A stretch of DNA of 33,985 nucleotides from JACNFS01 sp964582065. Lineage in GTDB: Bacteria > Chloroflexota > Dehalococcoidia > GIF9 > UBA5629. The stretch spans positions 1 through 33,985 of the forward strand of contig CAZOQG010000006.1 in NCBI GenBank assembly GCA_964582065.1, given 5' to 3'. Made by a program: the position numbers and the translations under genes. The notes below the pieces were generated by a model. That model was not told the origin of the DNA. It saw only the letters and a list, made by a program, of their open reading frames with translations, and searched no databases. Below are positions 30,222-33,985 of this stretch, one piece after another. Each line of letters opens with the position of its first letter. Positions within the stretch are counted from its first letter, which is position 1.

Positions 30222-31949
30222 CTATTCTTGGGCGGCGCCGAGTATGTTATCGAAAATATCCTCCAACTCCTCAACAGTGCTAAACTCCGCATCGACCAGC
30301 CGAATAATTCCGTTACCGTCTACAAAAAAAGTTGCGGGAACGCCAGCTACCGAATACAGGTCACTCACTTCTCCTTCCAAATCGAGGAGAATAGGAACAG
30401 TTAGGCCTTCACCCGTAGCATAACCCCGGACCATTGATTCTCTTCCCTCGGCATGAATATTGAGTATTGTTATCTTCTCTGCTGGCGCTCTAGTGAAGGC
30501 CTCCTCGATTACGGGCATTTTCTTTCTACACACTCCACACGACGTCAACCAGAAGTTCAGCATCACCAATTTCCCTCGGTAATTGCTTAACGTTACAGCT
30601 TTGCCATCGAGGGATTCAAGGGTAAAATCAGGAGCGCGCTTTCCCACTTCAGCACCGATAGCAAGCGTGAAAGTTCCCTCTGCTTCAGATATTCCTTGAT
30701 TTCCCTCGGCATCTGTTGATTTCACCCGGAAGTGGTACGTGGCATCAGGTGCTAGCTTGGCTAAGTTGACGGAATGAGTGGTGTCAAGACCTTCCTTTGA
30801 CGCTGTGCGTCGTTCTGAAGAGCCTGTCAACCAATACTCAACTTCGCCTGTGGCGGGTTTATCAGTAGCCCACGTGATGATGACACTGGATTCTGTCGTG
30901 TAGCAAACTCGGACATTTGAGATCACGGGTGGCCCTACGTCGATGGCCAGTGTTGTAAAGTAATGCTCTTTCGGCAATGTCTGGTAATCTGGGATATCGC
31001 TCAAGAGAATCTGGAAGTAGTACGTAGTGTTCGGGACAAGACAATCGACGATCATACTATGATTGATAACCAGGGCTTTGTCAGTCCATGTCCTGATGAA
31101 AGTACCTTTTTCATCATGTACCTGGACACTGCTGATAGTTGGTTCATCGGTTATCCAAGAGATGATGGCGCTTTTGTCCGATATTTCTGAAACAGATATG
31201 ATCCAGATTGTTGGGGCTGCGCCTCTCAACTCTTTCCTAGTCGTGTCAGTGCCAGTGAATAACGCGGTGAGACCGCAAGTAATCATGCCCAGGCCAAGAA
31301 GGCAAATGCCAGCCAAAGCTACGTTACGAGGACGCTGTGTGATAGCTTGCCCGACTACACTTAAACGCCTTAACAATCTGGAAACGTGATTTCGCAAGCT
31401 ACTACGACATTCAAGCATCTTAATTCTCAGTGCTGCTAAGGCAGGTTTCTTTTTCCTAACCAAGTTGACCAGCCACTTTCGACTGGTAAAGAAATATCCA
31501 GGATGGAAGACTATTATTACCATAGCGAGAGCAAAGATGACAACGTCATAAATGAGAGATTGAACAGGCGTGAACGAACCAAATATCTCCTCCCACACAC
31601 CAAAGCAGCTTGCACAAGTAGCGTATCCTCCCTGGACGATCGACCACACATTGGTCCCGCCAAATGCCAAGATAAGCGGGAGGCAAAGGACCGCCATGAG
31701 GCGCGGCATAAAACCGATAATTAAGAGGCATCCTAAGACGAGTTCTGCCCACGGAAAGATGTAGGGGATAAGAACATTGAACAGGAAATAAACCGTCGCC
31801 GGCGTTAGAAAGATATCGGGAATAGTATTACTGATGAAGTCCACAACCTGGGCTGGTATCTCTTCCAAGCCAAGCACTTTGCCCGTGCCTGATGCCAAGA
31901 AGGTTAGCCCAATAAGGATGCCGGCAGCTAAGCTTGTTTTATCTCTCAT
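30222..31949 (-). CDS. MauE/DoxX-FN3-FN3-TlpA fusion: membrane-anchored thioredoxin-like protein
   Basis: 575 residues in a rare order. Residues 1-155 form a four-helix MauE/DoxX-like membrane domain with a GTGKVLGLEEIP start and a CASC pair (112-115) where MauE-type proteins carry Cys. A basic linker and a fifth helix (about 209-231) lead to two fibronectin type III-like domains (about 245-333 and 339-430; each has SxxSAIISW.TDEP/SSVIITWATDKP and Y.F strands). The C-terminal TlpA/ResA-type redoxin (about 433-575) has FWLTSCGVCRKKMP with the CxxC at 471-474 and the cis-Pro at VPATFFVDG. The redoxin should face outside the cytoplasm. MauE, in methylamine dehydrogenase maturation, helps disulfide formation. 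It is 136 bases downstream of a CcdA-like gene on the same strand. Confidence 0.87.
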   Translation of the reverse strand: MRDKTSLAAGILIGLTFLASGTGKVLGLEEIPAQVVDFISNTIPDIFLTPATVYFLFNVLIPYIFPWAELVLGCLLIIGFMPRLMAVLCLPLILAFGGTNVWSIVQGGYATCASCFGVWEEIFGSFTPVQSLIYDVVIFALAMVIIVFHPGYFFTSRKWLVNLVRKKKPALAALRIKMLECRSSLRNHVSRLLRRLSVVGQAITQRPRNVALAGICLLGLGMITCGLTALFTGTDTTRKELRGAAPTIWIISVSEISDKSAIISWITDEPTISSVQVHDEKGTFIRTWTDKALVINHSMIVDCLVPNTTYYFQILLSDIPDYQTLPKEHYFTTLAIDVGPPVISNVRVCYTTESSVIITWATDKPATGEVEYWLTGSSERRTASKEGLDTTHSVNLAKLAPDATYHFRVKSTDAEGNQGISEAEGTFTLAIGAEVGKRAPDFTLESLDGKAVTLSNYRGKLVMLNFWLTSCGVCRKKMPVIEEAFTRAPAEKITILNIHAEGRESMVRGYATGEGLTVPILLDLEGEVSDLYSVAGVPATFFVDGNGIIRLVDAEFSTVEELEDIFDNILGAAQE

Positions 31950-32085
31950 CCGCCCTCACCTTCTCGGAAGGAATCTCCATTTGTTTCTCACCATTCACGC
32001 TCTGTTGCGCAACGAGATTGGTCTTTCATTAAAGCCCTTTTCATTAGTCTTGCTCACGTTTACTAGCGCCACGTGAGTGATTAAT

Positions 32086-32790
32086 CTAGGATTGTATCCA
32101 TAGCACCACGTAATATATGCCTACTCCTATAAACACGATGGAGACTATTATACGAATTATTCGCTCGACGCGGGTAATTGCGTTGAGCCACGAAGAAACC
32201 CCGGCTACACCAAAAGATAGGAGCGTGCCAAATATTAGGACCGGCAGCCCGGTGCCGATGGCGAACACTGCGGGCAGCGCCACGCCACCAGTAGACTTGA
32301 GAGCGACAGGCATCAGTACGCCGAAGTACAGTACAGCGCTGTAAGGGCAAAAAGCCAGTGCAAAGAGAACCCCCAGCAGAAATCCCCCTACCGTGCCCCA
32401 GTCAGCCACTTTTTCTCCCAGTGAGGTCAGTTTGCCACCGCCTTTGCCAAAAGAAAGCCTGTCGATGTTCAGCATTATCAGCCCCACAACAATCAAAATT
32501 GGCCCCAAAACTCGTTCACCAACGTCCTGTAGGAATAAGGAGACCCCGGGGATTTCGAGGCCTACCACAATGATAAGGACACCAAGAAGTGAATATGAGA
32601 ACATGCGCCCCAACGTGTAGAGCGTTCCGGTTATCACGGCATACTTGCGGTCTGTCACGTTGCGGCTGATGTAGGCTATAGCAGCAATGTTGGTAGCCAA
32701 AGGGCAGGGGGCGATGGCAGTTAGAAGTCCCAACAAAAACGCTGAGAGCACCGGGATGTTGAAGGTGCCCATAACACTATCTAAGTCCAT
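32086..32790 (-). CDS. CcdA/DsbD-type thiol-disulfide membrane transporter (ArsG-like)
   Basis: 234 residues with six membrane helices in two pseudo-repeats. Cys29 (AIAPCPLATN, helix 1) and Cys148 (ALAFCPYSAVLY, helix 4) are the two redox Cys positions of CcdA/DsbD, which carry electrons from cytoplasmic thioredoxin to extracytoplasmic thiol proteins. The PCPLATN and FCPYSA versions match proteins annotated as ArsG-type permeases, proposed to act with ArsF in handling aromatic arsenicals; that label is from recall. ATG 32788-32790 overlaps the stop of the ArsF-like gene (TAATG), so the two are translationally coupled. The partner redoxins encoded on both sides support electron relay more than efflux. 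Confidence 0.85.
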   Translation of the reverse strand: MDLDSVMGTFNIPVLSAFLLGLLTAIAPCPLATNIAAIAYISRNVTDRKYAVITGTLYTLGRMFSYSLLGVLIIVVGLEIPGVSLFLQDVGERVLGPILIVVGLIMLNIDRLSFGKGGGKLTSLGEKVADWGTVGGFLLGVLFALAFCPYSAVLYFGVLMPVALKSTGGVALPAVFAIGTGLPVLIFGTLLSFGVAGVSSWLNAITRVERIIRIIVSIVFIGVGIYYVVLWIQS

Positions 32791-33320
32791 TACTGTACTT
32801 CTTTGAGGCTTTGTTCAATAAGGTTCTTGGCTGCCTGGTCAAAGCCCTCTTTATCGCTTCTGCAGCCCCAGGACCAAATCTCCTCTATGTTTCTACTATG
32901 GTCAGCCCCGTCCCTGACCGCATTGATAAACAGCTGTGGCCCGAAGGCACCATACTTGTTGATGATAGCGGCATTTTCCTTGTCCCCCAGGTTCACTATC
33001 TCAAGAGTCAGCTTGCCGCGATCTACCTCATCCTGGAAATATGTGGTCACGACATGGCGAATCCGTTCTTCGAAACAGAGGCATGTCACGCAGCGACGGG
33101 GACGGTGGAAGTAGACGACATCCACCCTACTACGTGCAGTTGTTGTTTCGGTTTGCTCTGAAGGCTGCTCCGTCGGCGGAGTGACCGCGGGTGATGTAGA
33201 AGGTTCTTCGGTTGGCGGAGGAACTGGTGCAGCAGCCGGGCTTGCGCAAGCACACAGAAGCCCGACCAGCAGAATGGCGAGCAAAGGGTAATACATCCTT
33301 GCTTTGAGTGCAATGTTCAC
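32790..33320 (-). CDS. ArsF-like extracytoplasmic thioredoxin-fold lipoprotein
   Basis: 176 residues. The N-terminus is a signal peptide with a probable lipobox LLCAC (lipidated Cys25), then a Pro/Thr/Glu linker to about residue 62, then a thioredoxin-like domain. VDVVYFHRPRRCVTCLCFEE holds Cys77, Cys80 and Cys82 in CxxCxC. This VYFH...C.TC pattern is that of proteins annotated as ArsF-family nitrophenyl compound nitroreductase subunits. The GTG start at 33320 has AAGGAGGTT ten bases upstream; ATG 33296 is an alternative. It lies upstream of and overlaps the CcdA-like gene, its likely electron donor. The nitroreductase label is by family, unproven here. Confidence 0.8.
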   Translation of the reverse strand: MNIALKARMYYPLLAILLVGLLCACASPAAAPVPPPTEEPSTSPAVTPPTEQPSEQTETTTARSRVDVVYFHRPRRCVTCLCFEERIRHVVTTYFQDEVDRGKLTLEIVNLGDKENAAIINKYGAFGPQLFINAVRDGADHSRNIEEIWSWGCRSDKEGFDQAAKNLIEQSLKEVQ

Positions 33321-33413
33321 GTTTCTCGATAACCTCCTTGAATCTTGGTCTCAGTGGCGGCTCGGCGAGGCAAGCCGGATATCGTCACAGGGGTTGCAGT
33401 CGGCCTACTCGCC

Positions 33414-33680
33414 TCACGAAGCCTTCCCAGCGTCTTCTGTAGCCAGGGCGTTGGTAATCAGTCTCACAACCTCTTCTTTCTTGGGTACCTGTCCGTGGCA
33501 GACAAGTTGCTCATCAATCACCAGACCCGGTGTAGTCAAGATGGGATATTCCAATATCTTCTTCATGTCTTTCACTTCTTCAATAGTGGCATCAATTTGC
33601 AGTTCATCAACCACTTCCTTGACTGCCCTCTCGAGTGCGTTGCATCTGGCACAGCCCGTACCTAGTATTTTGATGTTCAT
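33414..33680 (-). CDS. Small thioredoxin-like protein (redox-active disulfide protein type)
   Basis: 88 residues starting MNIKILGTGCARCNALERAV with the active CxxC at Cys10 and Cys13, and a cis-Pro loop LTTPGLVIDEQLVCHG. This is the short cytoplasmic thioredoxin family often paired with YraQ/ArsP-type permeases and CcdA-like proteins. AAGGAGGTG precedes the ATG. The gene starts 20 bases after the permease stop and precedes the ArsF-like gene by 93 bases, so it is probably the cytoplasmic electron donor of this module. Confidence 0.9.
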   Translation of the reverse strand: MNIKILGTGCARCNALERAVKEVVDELQIDATIEEVKDMKKILEYPILTTPGLVIDEQLVCHGQVPKKEEVVRLITNALATEDAGKAS

Positions 33681-33700
33681 TCAGACACCTCCTTGCTTGC

Positions 33701-33985
33701 TTATTGTATTATCGATCCGAACATAAAGCCGGATATTGTAGCCATTACTACCACTATGGCAATATAGGTCAAGGTCTTCTTGGTTCCCATGATGCTGCGG
33801 ATGACGAGCATGTTGGGAAGGGAAAGTGCCGGCCCAGCCAAAAGCAGTGACAGCGCAGGTCCTTTGCCCATGCCTAAGTCCATAAAGGCTCGCACGATGG
33901 GGACCTCGGTAAGTGTGGCAAAATACATGACGGACCCCAGGAAAGAGGCGACGAAGTTGGCCAGCAGGCTGTTTCCACCGACAAC
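33701..33985 (-). CDS. YraQ/ArsP-type (DUF318) permease, C-terminal fragment
   Basis: The frame is open to the last base of the window, so only about the last 94 residues are seen. VVGGNSLLANFVASFLGSVM, then a Thr-Glu-Val-Pro segment, GKGPALSLLLAGPALSLPNM and three membrane helices match the C-terminal half of DUF318/UPF0718 permeases, where (T/P)EVP and GP(A/M)LSLP(N/S)M repeats line the path. ArsP in this family exports organoarsenicals; other members carry a CxxC facing the cytoplasm. It is first in a co-directional run with the small thioredoxin, ArsF-like and CcdA-like genes. The N-terminus must be read from the neighbouring sequence to choose between ArsP and YraQ. Confidence 0.82.
   Translation of the reverse strand, partial: VVGGNSLLANFVASFLGSVMYFATLTEVPIVRAFMDLGMGKGPALSLLLAGPALSLPNMLVIRSIMGTKKTLTYIAIVVVMATISGFMFGSIIQ

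Overview
The window looks like a bacterial chromosome segment of mixed metabolic content. The nearest match I can suggest from recall is an anaerobic Chloroflexota (Dehalococcoidia-type) or a similar corrinoid-rich anaerobe. The reasons are a cluster of corrinoid proteins and MttB-family methyltransferases, a methyltetrahydrofolate methyltransferase, a GCAxxG redox protein, an AIR-synthase-like PurM and an ArsF/ArsG-like thiol module. This is inference from gene content; there is no rRNA or other marker to fix the taxonomy.

Layout. Positions 1-1421 (+) carry the 3' end of a PurL-like gene and a PurM-like gene. Fifteen bases after purM comes only the 3' half of a tRNA-Lys(UUU), from the anticodon loop to CCA, which is what a recombination or integration scar leaves. 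Positions 1643-5111 (+) hold a compact group: a 59-codon ORF overlapping a DUF819 membrane protein, a PLP-dependent decarboxylase or S1P-lyase-like enzyme, and a TauE/SafE exporter. Positions 5132-10831 are a loose patchwork with many decayed spaces: a HAD hydrolase, a frameshifted Xre regulator, a CHASE2 adenylate cyclase, an unknown membrane-anchored protein, a HEAT-repeat protein and a PH-like protein.

Positions 10856-22873 are almost entirely minus strand. Read in transcription order from 22873 downward they encode: a stand-alone MetH-activation-domain protein; an MttB-family methyltransferase; a methyl-THF:corrinoid methyltransferase; a corrinoid protein; a second MttB-family protein; a second corrinoid protein; an asparagine-synthetase-like protein that lacks the catalytic Cys2; a remnant of another asparagine synthetase; an MBL-fold hydrolase; a remnant of a nitrilase; glutamine-dependent NAD synthetase; and an intact nitrilase-family amidohydrolase. 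The core is a methylamine-type or quaternary-amine-type demethylation route feeding methyl groups to tetrahydrofolate. Neither MttB-family gene has an in-frame amber codon, so they belong to the non-pyrrolysine branch, whose known members include glycine betaine methyltransferase.

Positions 23409-29905 hold single genes on both strands: a flavodoxin-fold reductase, a probable DUF6125/ATC-hydrolase-like protein, a 59-aa two-helix membrane protein with a structured leader, an isoprenylcysteine-methyltransferase-like protein, a GCAxxG protein, a sirtuin, a CDF metal transporter and a DUF4382 lipoprotein-like protein. Positions 30222-33985 (-) form a thiol-redox module: a YraQ/ArsP-type permease (cut by the window edge), a small CxxC thioredoxin, an ArsF-like lipoprotein, a CcdA-like membrane protein of the ArsG type, and a MauE-FN3-FN3-TlpA fusion. 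Together these could carry reducing power across the membrane to extracytoplasmic thiol proteins beside an efflux permease.

The two most interesting systems are the double MttB/corrinoid cluster with its glutaminase-dead AsnB-like enzyme, and the redox-permease module at the right edge. No CRISPR array, rRNA, complete tRNA, transposase or integrase was seen.
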